From Physocladia obscura (Eukaryota; Chytridiomycota; Chytridiomycetes; Chytridiales; Chytriomycetaceae), in assembly GCA_027596945.1 (NCBI GenBank), contig JADGJH010000088.1, positions 1 to 29,307 of the forward strand: 29,307 nucleotides of DNA, written 5' to 3'. Every line of letters begins with the position of its first letter. Position 1 is the first letter of the stretch. The notes under the pieces are model-generated. The model saw only the letters and a list, made by a program, of their open reading frames with translations, did no database searches and was not told the DNA's origin. The position numbers and the translations under genes were made by a program. Below, piece by piece: positions 21,247-29,307 of the stretch.

Positions 21247-23177
21247 TCACTGTCCCCAACTATAACCGTCATCATGACCATGATGCTTCTTCTTGCCATA
21301 TCCATGGTGATAATGCGTAACACATCCATGGTCAATACACAATTCAAACACTTTCTCAATACACGCATAGTCCCATTCATACTTGCAGCAGTATGCATCA
21401 ACCTCACAGATAATCTCAGTACAGCTGTGACACGATCGGTCCAAGGAATTTCCATAATCGCAGATTGAGTGATGACAGGTTGTCGTCGTCGTTGTTGTAG
21501 TTGCCGTGGCTGTGGCAATTGAAAGTGTTTCGATCACCGAAATCAGCGCAGATTCGGTGGTCGTCAATGTATCAACTTGGCTTTGAGGTGCAGGAGCTGG
21601 TGCACTTGATGTGGCATCTGTGGTCGTTGTTGCATCTGTTGTTGCAACAATTGCCACAGTTGCTGTTGTCACAATGGCGTCTGTGGTTGTAACTATAATG
21701 ATAGCATCTGTTGTCGTTGCAACAGCAACAGTTGTAGTAGTTGTGGTTGGGATAATTGCATCTGCTGTTGTCGCAACGGCAATGGTTGTTGTTGTGGTTG
21801 AGATTACTGCATCTGTCGTGATAGTTAAAATGACGGCATCTGTTGTTGTTGCAAAAGCAACAGTCGTAGTAGTTGTAGCTGGAATAATTGCATCTGTTGT
21901 TGTCGCAACAGCAATAGTAGTTGTGGTAGTAGTGGTAGTAGTCGTGGTAGTTGTGGTAACAACTGGATGAACAGCTTGAGCAAATCCGAGCTGGTTATTT
22001 TTAACGTCGAAAACAGAATATGCTGCGCGCAGGAAAGTATCGCCAAAAATATATGAAGGTCCTCCGGCAGCCAACGTGCCGACTCGCGATATCCCCGATA
22101 TACAGCTTGTTCCGAAATTCAAAACGTATTGTTCAGGGCCAATGTTGATGCTGACGGCACCGAGTGTGAAGGTTATGACAGGTCCAGTCGTGGCAATGCC
22201 ACAGTCTATAGAGTAACCCAAGTTGTAGGCATTAGAGCCAATGGCTTGATTGATTGTGTCAGCCATGTCGTTAGGGATCAAAATAAGGGTGGTTCCTGTA
22301 TCAGCAATGGCAGTGCCAGCTTCACAGGGGACATTCGCTCCATTTATAGTAAATATACACGCAGATGCATCGAAAGTATACCAGAGATTCTCAGTGATAG
22401 GTACTGTTTTCGATTTGCGCAAACAAAAAATTTTTTTAATCAAAAAATTAATTACATAATGGGCATGAGACGCTTACCATACTGAAGCTCTCCCGTAAAC
22501 TTTGTATCATCGATACCGTTTATCAATAGCTCACCATTATCGCCATCAGCAGCATTGGATAAATAGAAAGCAAGATTAGAAACAGATGCAGCAGTTACAA
22601 AATTGCCACCGATAATATTGTTTAATGCCGGATATGCCAACCCCCACAATCCATCTCCAAGCGACTGAAACCCAGTTTCCTTAGAAGTTACCCCAAAACT
22701 AAGAGTAGTAACAGAAGCGCCGCCGAGCGCAGCAGGCCCAATATACACGCTGCCGCTAACGGAACCCGAGCCGTAAACAGTATGAAAGGGAAGCAACGTG
22801 TCGATACTGACCGTGTCGAAAACATTGAATGAAACCTGTCCAGAACCGCAGGATCCGTCGGTCGACGTGCACATTGAACCACGCACCCAAATATCTGATG
22901 AGCCGGTGTCCAGATCGAATGCGAACTGCTGCGTGCCCAATGTAGCAGTCGCGGTGTAGAATTCATTGTTGGCGTTGGTCAGATCCTCGCGGCGGACGTT
23001 GTGTTCTTTTGGGACCAAAGAAGTGTAGTTGAGGTTGTGTCTTTTGGAGGCAATCAGTAAGCTGTTTAAGAAAGTGGTTCGTTTCAGCGGATTGCGCACA
23101 ATGGGAATTGGCGACGGCGTGGCATGTGAGAGGGCAACGAGGGTCGAGACTGTTGTCACGATTGCAATCAATTTCAT
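21247..23177 (-). CDS. Secreted aspartic protease (A1 family) with Thr-rich stalk and Cys-rich domain
   Basis: Two exons, 23177-22478 and 22403-21247, give 618 residues. Residues 1-19 (MKLIAIVTTVSTLVALSHA) are a signal peptide; a propeptide reaches about residue 65. The pepsin-like domain has both catalytic aspartates, D90 in FDLDTGSSD and D268 in IADTGTT, plus the usual ends GDGLWGLAYP and YIFGDTFLRAAYSVFD. Residues 383-542 are a low-complexity Thr/Ala/Val linker with TTTDAI-type repeats, probably O-glycosylated. Residues 543-594 form a 10-Cys module with spacing C-x4-C-x9-C-x2-C-x4-C-x5-CC-x7-C-x7-C-x4-C, like small modules on other secreted enzymes. The last 24 residues are rich in His, Gly and Lys. 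It likely digests protein outside the cell; the module may bind a surface or substrate (inference). Confidence 0.92.
21480..21960 (-). repeat. Imperfect tandem repeat coding the Thr-rich stalk
   Basis: Repeated ACA/ACC/ACT Thr codons (GTT/GTC/GTA on the plus strand) mixed with GCA-GAT-GCA-ATT-like units, repeated about every 40-80 bases. Such DNA is prone to length change. The opposite strand gives a long Val-rich open frame that is an artefact. Confidence 0.8.
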
Positions 23178-24248
23178 GGATTTGTTTGGTGATGGTTTGC
23201 CGACGGTTGGTTGGGTGATCTGTTGATTATTGACTAAAGACTGGATTTAATCAATCTTGTTCCTGTTTGAGTAACAAGAGTGTGTTTCTTCAAAATGAAT
23301 TTTCCTGGTATTCCCTAACAAAAAATTTTTTTCTGACTTCTGAAAAAATTCCATTTGACCCAGATTCATTTTGAAATGAATGAAAGACACCCACATTCCA
23401 AAACGCTTTCTTTGGCTACCCATGAATTAAACGTTGCTGCTTACAAATTTAAAAACGCAGATTGGATGTAGTCTTGACTGAAAATGTTGAAGTTAAATGC
23501 TGCATGCTCGTTATTGGTCCCTCAATTTCTATTTCCAATGATAAATTTGAAAACTCATTGTTCTTATGCCAAAAACGGAAAATAAAACCGGGAAAATTAT
23601 AAAGAAACAAAGTTAAAAAACAGTATAGCCAACCCAAACCAAAACAAAAACAACGTGAGATAAAAAGTACGAAACAAAAAAAAAGCCAAAAACAAAAAAA
23701 GTTGGATACAGGTCTCACCTACAGGGTTAGCAAATATTATGTGTTTAGAACGGAGTCTATCTTCTCGAAACAGCATTCTTTCGCCTTTACGAAGAATTGT
23801 TTGATAAGTGGTGTGACTGGCACTTAAAAATTTAAAAGACATCAAAGAAAAAAAAATACCAAAAAATATGTAAAAATTCATCAAATGGGAAATGGCATCG
23901 AGAGTCTCTCAACTAATTATAGTAAATTGCCTGATATAGAATAATATGAATATTTAGAGCTATTGTAATGGAGTGTTCCAATATTGGATTCTAATTCTTC
24001 TGCTTCCTTTAGTCGGGCACAAAACCAATCGAAGCAATTTGTAAAGATTAGGAATATTTAGTGTTGTCAAGAGCTTTCTATGAAATTATCGCTGATCGGA
24101 ACGGAATCAGAAACGGAATCAAAAAGTTCGATTTCAAGTCACTTAATGGGAGAGACATCTTTTTCTTCACAGAAAATGACTCGAAATCAAGTTTGCTTTG
24201 GAAAAGTTTCACATTTCCTTTGAACACTTCATGATAGGGGTTGGAACA
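23178..24248. other. Unresolved gap with coding-like fragments
   Basis: About 1.07 kb between the protease start and the dehydrogenase start. On the minus strand, a segment at about 23822-23726 (RKGERMLFREDRLRSKHIIF) has a good acceptor (TTTTTAAG) and possible donors (GTAGGT, GTGAGA). A second at about 23556-23452 (LEIEIEGPITSMQHL) ends in TAA after an acceptor-like CATAAG. A third near 24046-23923 includes DWFCARLKEAEELESNIG. On the plus strand about 24050-24234 reads IKKFDFKSLNGRDIFFF. I cannot join these into one gene or name a family. The promoter of the protease must lie near 23178-23400. Confidence 0.35.
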
Positions 24249-25052
24249 ATGATGGCAGGGAGCCATGTGCTGGTGACGGGCGCCAGTGGAGGGGTTGGAA
24301 TTGCGGCTGCACGCGAGCTTTTGCAGCAGGGAGCGCGCGTAACCCTCCACTGCAACTCAAACACGCGGGACGCGGCGGCCCTCTGCGCCTTGCACACAAC
24401 CACTGCGCGCATCGCTGTCGCTGACACCACGGACGAAGCCGCCGTTGCCGCGCTCGTTACCGCAGCCGTCGCCGCCTTCGGCCCCATCTCTACGCTGGTG
24501 GTCGTCCACGGCATTTGGCCTGCCGAGGACTGCCCTGTCAAGGACCTGAGCCTTGCGCGCTGGCGAAACACGATGGCCGTGAATCTCGATGGGGCCTTCC
24601 TGTTCTGTAGAGAATATTTGCGCCAGCTAGACGCGTCTAAAGCTGCTTTGGCACTTGCGGAGAATATTGCCATCGTCTTTGTCGGTTCCACGGCTGGCAA
24701 ATTTGGCGAGGCGTTCCATGCCGATTACAGCGCGTCGAAAAGCGCCCTGATGTACGGCCTGACCCTTTCGCTTAAGAACGAAATCGTCAAGATCCATCCG
24801 AAAGGCCGCGTGAATACTGTCAGCCCTGGCTGGATTCGCACACCTATGGCCGCGAGAGCGTTGGAGGACCCGCAACTGCTATACCAAGCGCTGGCTAGCA
24901 GTCCGCTGAAAAAGGTGAGCGAGCCTGAAGATATTGCTCGGGCCATCTTGTTTCTTTCATGCAGCGCAATGAGCGGCAACATTACGGGAATATCACTGGA
25001 CGTGAATGCCGGCATGGAAGGGCGACTGCTTAACAAACCTGAAGATTTTTAA
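24249..25052 (+). CDS. Short-chain dehydrogenase/reductase
   Basis: An intronless 267-residue SDR of classical length. The nucleotide-binding motif is TGASGGVG (residues 10-17). The catalytic tetrad is N112 (VNLDGAF), S147 (VGSTAG), Y160 and K164 (YSASK). The loop after Y160 has the usual PGWIRTPM, and the C-terminus GISLDVNAGM replaces the common DGG. The NNAG motif is replaced by VHGI. The substrate is not evident. I chose ATG 24249 (or the adjacent 24252, with A at -3 and G at +4) because it places the first strand right after the start; an in-frame ATG at 24231 is possible. The gene is clearly richer in G+C than the sequence upstream and has no intron, unlike most neighbours. It is convergent with the IAH1-like gene, 90 bases apart. 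Confidence 0.9.
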   Translation: MMAGSHVLVTGASGGVGIAAARELLQQGARVTLHCNSNTRDAAALCALHTTTARIAVADTTDEAAVAALVTAAVAAFGPISTLVVVHGIWPAEDCPVKDLSLARWRNTMAVNLDGAFLFCREYLRQLDASKAALALAENIAIVFVGSTAGKFGEAFHADYSASKSALMYGLTLSLKNEIVKIHPKGRVNTVSPGWIRTPMAARALEDPQLLYQALASSPLKKVSEPEDIARAILFLSCSAMSGNITGISLDVNAGMEGRLLNKPEDF

Positions 25053-25071
25053 ACAAATCAAGCTTTAACTG

Positions 25072-25123
25072 AATAAAAAAGTTTAAGTAGAGTATCTATT
25101 CAGCAAAATAAAATCGCTTTATT
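25072..25123. terminator. Poly(A) signals of the convergent SDR / IAH1-like pair
   Basis: AATAAA occurs at 25072-25077 and 25107-25112 on the plus strand (3' of the SDR). TTTATT at 25118-25123 is AATAAA on the minus strand, 3' of the esterase. The two sets lie within 52 bases in the only AT-rich stretch between two GC-rich genes. Confidence 0.5.
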
Positions 25124-25142
25124 TAGCAATATTTATCACAAT

Positions 25143-25968
25143 CTATTGGGTCGCGGAAAAGGATTCGAAGGGTGGAAACTGCGCGGGCAACGCGTCGGGA
25201 TGCAGGTCGGGCCAGGAGTCCGAGATGGTGCGCAGCAGGGCGTCGCCAAGGGAGCTGTTTCCGAGGCCGGAGAAGTGAAGTCCGTCGCACAGGAATTTGT
25301 CAACAACTTCCATACTGTAGCTGTCGTAGGTGGCCTCGTCGGGGCCGAAAAATACGCGCCACGAATCCAGCAGACGCAACTTGGGGCGCAGGTGACTTAC
25401 GACGCTGCTGTCGACGGCGGCGATGCATGCGTCGCGATAGCGGCGGGTGTGTGCGACGTCGCGGTCCGGCACCTTGCCCTGTGCGAGACACACGCGTGCC
25501 CAGGCGGCCGGGTGCACGGGCGGCGGCGTCACAACCACGACGCGTGCCGACGGCGCAGCCGCATCTACGGCGAGCAGCATTTTATGCACGTTGGCCACGT
25601 AGCGGTCCAGCGCCACCGCCGTCCGCGCCTTGAGCGAGGCGTCGTTGGCCCCGAGAAAGAGAACCACCAGCCGAACCTTCGTCCCGGAATCCCCCGACGC
25701 GGCATCCCCCGGCCCCGCCTCAGACTCCGCCCCGGGAAGTCCCGACAGCACCGGCAAGAGCGTGTGCTTGCTCCACTCGCTGTTGTACCCTGAGAATCCG
25801 CGATTGACCACGTCCAGCTTTCGTGCATACGCGTGAGCAAGCGTCAGCCCCCACCCCGCCGCTCGAGGATCAAACGCAAACTGTTCCATCATTAGTATTA
25901 AACTCCCTCCCAAGCATAAACCGTATTACCTGCGTGATCGAGTCACCAAACAGCAATATCTGATCCAT
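25143..25968 (-). CDS. IAH1: SGNH-hydrolase esterase, isoamyl acetate esterase-like
   Basis: Two exons, 25968-25930 and 25880-25143, give 258 residues. Exon 1 encodes only MDQILLFGDSITQ; a 49-base intron (GTAATA...AACAG) separates it from the rest. SGNH blocks are visible: Ser10 in FGDSITQ, NRGFSGYNS, N92 in LGANDASL, and the D212/H215 pair in DGLHFSGLG. The IAH1 group hydrolyses short acyl esters such as isoamyl acetate. The family fits well, with an insertion of about 20 Gly/Ala/Asp/Ser residues after LPVLSGLP. The gene is strongly G+C-rich, which produces long false open frames on the opposite strand. Tightly convergent with the SDR. Confidence 0.92.
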
Positions 25969-26201
25969 GTCTAAATCCAAAAATTTCTTGATATCAGTGA
26001 CAGACTGTATCAGTGGCGCACATTACAAATGGCGTATACCTTGAAATAAAAACAAAAAAGGCCGGCATCGAAACTGGACCGGAACACCCAACCTAACTTG
26101 TGATGTGAACCCTTGGAAATAAATATGCATGATTTGGCTGGCAGTTAGTGGCAAGCGAATAGCATTCCATTGTATTCTCCCTATATTTTATTTCATAGGG
26201 T

Positions 26202-26645
26202 CTAACAGGTAGAGGCTCCTACATAACCTTTTATACACAACTTTATTTTGCTACCATTTCTAAGAGAGGGCATTCCTGCTAAAAGCCATGTTTTGATGGG
26301 TATTATAAGCAAAAAAGAAGCTTCCAAATCCTGGACATCCTCCTCATCTGGCCAGTTATCATTGCTGTTATCTAGATATTTTAGGGCTTTTCCACTGTTG
26401 TCACTGTGTTCAGCATTCCAGTTTGATTCATCCCAGTTATTGTTGTTTTCAGAGTTTGCAACGGTATCTGCAAGGTTTGCTTCTGATTTTTCCCTCCTTC
26501 GCTTATCAGCTTCTGCCTCCTTTACTTTCTCAATCATTTCTTTCACTTGCAGCAAGGTCTTAAGATTTGGAATCTCAATCTGGGAGCATTTTTGACAATT
26601 TGAAAAACAATCCCTTCTCTTGGCTGTTCCACATATGACTTCCAT
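26202..26645 (-). CDS. Uncharacterised acidic protein
   Basis: One open frame of 147 residues, ATG 26645 to TAG 26202. I do not recognise it. The N-terminus has Cys in KRRDCFSNCQKCSQ, which could bind a metal or be chance. A charged helix or short coiled coil follows (VKEMIEKVKEAEADKRRR). Residues 65-110 are Asn/Asp/Trp-rich and acidic (NNNNWDESNWNAEHSDN, NWPDEEDVQDLE). The last 35 residues are hydrophobic to basic and may instead be the start of an intron or the 3' region, since the style changes after QDLEAS. No signal peptide is seen. Confidence 0.5.
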   Translation of the reverse strand: MEVICGTAKRRDCFSNCQKCSQIEIPNLKTLLQVKEMIEKVKEAEADKRRREKSEANLADTVANSENNNNWDESNWNAEHSDNSGKALKYLDNSNDNWPDEEDVQDLEASFLLIIPIKTWLLAGMPSLRNGSKIKLCIKGYVGASTC

Positions 26646-27198
26646 ACTTTTATGCGCAAGTTACTATGCGTTATTATTGCACTGGTTACTAGTTGTAGAG
26701 TAGTTGCAGATGATTTTGGCTATGTCCGAAAGCTGCCAGCAATATTTTGACAGCGGAATTTAAAATTATTTTTATCGCTGAATTTTCTATATATTTCAGT
26801 TCACGTTAAGTCACGTCCAGTCCATATTTTTGAAAAATCAAGGAACTGCCAGTTGCTAAAAGTTTATTTCAAATTTGACCCTACGTTAGTTACTCTTCAT
26901 GATAAATTATGTGTCGTGGGTCAATTTCAAAATTTTCTTCTGCTTTCAATTCTTTTAAATGTGCACCAATTTTTAAAAGTTTCAGGTTCGTAAATGAAAC
27001 TTTGCATTGTCATTGCTTTGGTGGTTCGTAAAATAATATCGAACTAAATTTAAGCCGTAAGTAAAACTATTTTTATAAATTTTCTTTGGCGTGATTGCAT
27101 GCTGTCACCAGTTGTTTTCCTTTTATTATTGAGAGAATTGTGCGATACATTTTGGTAATTATGGGCTTAGTAAGATAAGATTTCCTTGGTTCTTTGAG
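26646..27198. promoter_or_regulatory. Divergent intergenic region, 553 bp
   Basis: It separates the unknown minus-strand gene from the plus-strand nickel/cobalt transporter and should contain both promoters. AT-rich with several TTTTAAAA-like stretches. GTCACGTCC and TTAAGTCACG appear near 26806-26820. I see no gene or structured RNA. Confidence 0.45.
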
Positions 27199-28530
27199 AT
27201 GATTCCAGCGTTAGTAAAAAGAGGTGCACTGTTTCTGTTTGCGATCCTAGCAGCAACCGGTGTGGCTTGGGGCTCGGCGGTACTCACATGGCGAAGAATT
27301 CTTCCCGCGTCACTGAGTCTTCTTCCGATCGCGTATTCGCTTGGTCTGCGCCACGCGCTCGACGCAGACCACATTGCCGCGATCGACAATGTCACGCGAT
27401 CGCTGGTCCAAGTCGGCCAGACTCCGCTTTCGGTATGCTTTTTTCGCCCTTCTCGCTAAACGAATATTCCCCTTAATATCCATCAACGGAATTCCCAGGT
27501 CGGCTTCTATTTCTCGCTTGGCCATTCTACCATAGTTATCATTGCCACGTTTCTTATTGCTATAATCTCGTCTGCGATTTCCTCTGGTTTCGATAGCTAC
27601 AACAACGTAGCTTCATACATCGGAACCATCATTTCATCTGTCTTTCTAATTTTTCTTGCAACGATCAATGCAATCTCGGCTCTGTGGATATACCGCCAGA
27701 TGAAAGCTCTAAAAACTCTTGGTGAGACTCACGCTGAAGTGAATGCATCGAATGAAAAGGATCTAGAGTTAACGTTGAACGATAATCCACTGGAAACTAC
27801 TCTCATGGATTCAGCAAATCAATCATCCACACAGCGCGAATTAATGCTACAGGACATCACTCATATAACTGACGCTGATTCTATCATTATAGTTGTTGAT
27901 ACGATTCAAATTGAGCAGACGAACGATGACTCTTCGGAAGACAAACCCGCCGCAGTGGAAAATTCAGCAGAGGAAAAATCAAAAAATCTTGGAGTTCAAC
28001 AAGATAAAGAGTGGCAAAATATTCTTGAATCGGGAGGCTTCTTTACGCGACTTTTTGGAAAAAGACTGTTTAGATTGATTGACAAGCCATATAAAATGTA
28101 TTTTGTTGGATTATTGTTTGGACTTGGTTTTGACACAGCAACAGAAATCACACTTCTGGCAATCTCAACACAAACACATGCATCCACCGCATCATGGGCA
28201 ATAATGTTTTTACCGATTCTTTTCACATGTGGCATGTGTCTTCTTGATACTTTGGATGGAATGATCATGTCTGGAGCTTATGGATGGGCATTGGTTTCTC
28301 CCGCACAAAAACTTTACTACAATTTGGTGGTGACTGTGGTATCATTTTTCTTTGCCCTTTGTATTGCACTTGTGGAGCTGTTGGGTCTTGTTCAAACTGA
28401 TGGAGCATTTTGGGATTTTATAAGGCAAGTTGGGGACAATTTTTCGTTTATTGGGATTGCATTCGTTGCAACAATGATTCTTGGATGGATAGCAAGTGCA
28501 CTGATTTATTATCATGTGGGATTAAAGTAG
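27199..28530 (+). CDS. NiCoT-family nickel/cobalt transporter
   Basis: Two exons, 27199-27432 and 27499-28530, give 421 residues. The family signature RHALDADHIAAIDN is at residues 51-64 (the H-A-x4-D-H motif that sets Ni/Co binding). Other family motifs are FSLGHSTIV (about 83-91) and GLGFDTATEI (about 287-296). About eight hydrophobic segments are visible. NiCoT proteins import Ni2+ and/or Co2+ across the plasma or an internal membrane, for example to supply urease. The loop between about residues 150 and 255 is long, hydrophilic and acidic, with repeated Thr/Asp/Glu, and is probably cytosolic. The ratio of Ni to Co transport cannot be read from the motif. The first intron falls between TPLS and VGFYFSLGHS. 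Confidence 0.92.
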
Positions 28531-28967
28531 CAAAGTGTTTGTAAAAGTTATTTGAAATGCCAATGATTCTTTTTCAAAAAAATGCCCATAAAAAATAATT
28601 TATCAAATCGTTAATTTTATTTTTATTGATGACCTGATACTGTTTCAATGGTTTTGTTGGTTTTGATGCGAAAGAGACCATCTGAATTGTCACTCGCACA
28701 TTATTTTTGTTTATCGTTATTTTCGTTGTTGCTGGCGGATGAGGCGCCTTCAAGCATGCGGTCCAACGGGCATACAGAAAAGTTTTGCGCGTGACTACGA
28801 TCAACTCTGATTTCATTGGTCACCGTGACTGGATATATTGTATGACAATTTGTTGTTTTTATGTTTTTTATTATTCTTTTTTTATCTGTCAGAAAAAACC
28901 AAATGTCTCTGCAGTATTTTGTCTAAAAGTAGACAATTATTTCTGTTTACTCAAGGACACAAAAACG
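28531..28967. other. Intergenic region with an unresolved small open frame
   Basis: It separates the transporter stop (plus) from the BolA-like stop (minus). On the minus strand a frame of about 77 codons, without an early Met, ends at a TAA near 28701; it includes VTNEIRVDRSHAQNFSVCP and MLEGASSASNNENN. A different minus-strand frame with an ATG at 28816 runs to 28574. The GC-richer part, 28720-28830, looks like an exon but neither its strand nor a gene can be decided. The rest is AT-rich 3' sequence. Confidence 0.35.
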
Positions 28968-29300
28968 TTATTTATTTGCTTCCGCGAGAGTTTGCGCTTT
29001 TATCTGCAACGCATGCAACCCTTTCTCCTTCATCTCCTCATCGAGCAGTTTATAAACAATTTGATGTCTCTGAACAAGCGATTTTCCCGCAAATCCGTCG
29101 CTGACAACATGCACTTCGAAATGCGTTTCTTTGCCATTCGACCCACGCATTGCAGCGTGGCTGGCATGCAGGTGGCTGTTGTCGATGATTGTAAGTGTCG
29201 CCGGAGAAAGCGCGGCTGTTATTTTTAATTCGATTGCGTCGTAAATTGGTCGGACGGCAGCAGCGGTTAATTGTGTGGTTGACATGAGTCGTTTGAGCAT
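28968..29300 (-). CDS. BolA-family protein
   Basis: An intronless 110-residue protein with the BolA fold hallmarks: a helix around AVRPIYDAIELKITAAL, LTIIDNSHLHASH, THFEVHVVSD, the helix GKSLVQRHQIVYKLLDEEM, and the C-terminal strand LHALQIKAQTL. The conserved His of the RH motif (VQRHQIVY) is present. BolA proteins form [2Fe-2S]-bridged complexes with monothiol glutaredoxins and act in Fe-S cluster assembly or iron regulation. The first residues MLKRLMSTTQ are basic and hydroxylated, so a mitochondrial targeting signal (BOLA1/Bol1 type) is possible. A second Met at position 6 could start a cytosolic form. The window ends 7 bases upstream, so the promoter is not visible. Confidence 0.93.
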   Translation of the reverse strand: MLKRLMSTTQLTAAAVRPIYDAIELKITAALSPATLTIIDNSHLHASHAAMRGSNGKETHFEVHVVSDGFAGKSLVQRHQIVYKLLDEEMKEKGLHALQIKAQTLAEANK

Positions 29301-29307
29301 GCAATTT

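Noticed and set aside
21611..21970. Plus-strand Val-rich open frame of 119 codons
   Set aside because: It is the complement of the Thr-repeat stalk of the protease; Thr codons read backward give Val codons.
24209..24700. Minus-strand 163-codon open frame
   Set aside because: Antisense to the dehydrogenase, which has all its catalytic residues on the plus strand.
25146..25793. Plus-strand 215-codon open frame and others within the esterase gene
   Set aside because: High G+C makes stops rare on both strands; the minus-strand frame carries all SGNH catalytic motifs.
1..29307. tRNA, rRNA, CRISPR arrays, terminal-repeat transposons
   Set aside because: No tRNA A/B-box pairs with cloverleaf potential, rRNA stretches, regularly spaced repeats, transposase or reverse-transcriptase motifs were seen by eye.

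Overview
The window is nuclear DNA of a eukaryote, most likely a flagellated (zoosporic) fungus such as a chytrid. Nearly every gene is broken by short GT-AG introns, mostly about 45-110 bases. Compact genes lie on both strands with AT-rich, homopolymer-rich gaps. The gene set is fungal: an NAD-dependent methylenetetrahydrofolate dehydrogenase of the MTD1 type, an Apn1-type AP endonuclease, an IAH1-type esterase and a Clr2-like silencing protein. One gene encodes a CCDC42/CFAP73-type axonemal coiled-coil protein, expected only in organisms that build motile flagella. The lineage call is inference from gene content.

Layout. 12-1220 (-) histidine phosphatase of the phosphoglycerate mutase family; 1747-3053 (+) CCDC42-like flagellar protein; 3071-4586 unresolved, with a possible frameshifted minus-strand gene at its 3' side; 4587-5858 (-) Apn1 endonuclease; 6028-7347 (+) peroxisomal-type mitochondrial-carrier-family protein, divergent from Apn1 across 169 bp; 7421-8710 (+) disordered protein with a FAM177-like C-terminus; 8752-12540 (-) Mtr4 exosome helicase, whose start codon cannot be found; 12673-13896 (-) MTD1; 14075-17442 (-) C2H2 zinc-finger protein; 17469-20572 (-) Clr2-like protein with a GATA finger, only 26 bases from the C2H2 start and possibly the same gene; 21247-23177 (-) secreted aspartic protease with a Thr-rich stalk and a Cys-rich C-terminal module; 23178-24248 unresolved; 24249-25052 (+) GC-rich intronless short-chain dehydrogenase; 25143-25968 (-) GC-rich IAH1-like esterase; 26202-26645 (-) unknown 147-residue protein; 27199-28530 (+) NiCoT nickel/cobalt transporter; 28968-29300 (-) BolA-like protein.

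Most genes are housekeeping and unrelated to one another. The least ordinary parts are the Clr2-like/GATA/C2H2 block, the GC-rich SDR-IAH1 pair, the multi-domain protease, the missing Mtr4 AUG, and the two gaps with coding-like fragments that fit no intact gene. I saw no tRNA, rRNA, CRISPR array, plasmid feature or recognisable transposon. Exon boundaries were placed by eye from splice signals and reading-frame continuity.
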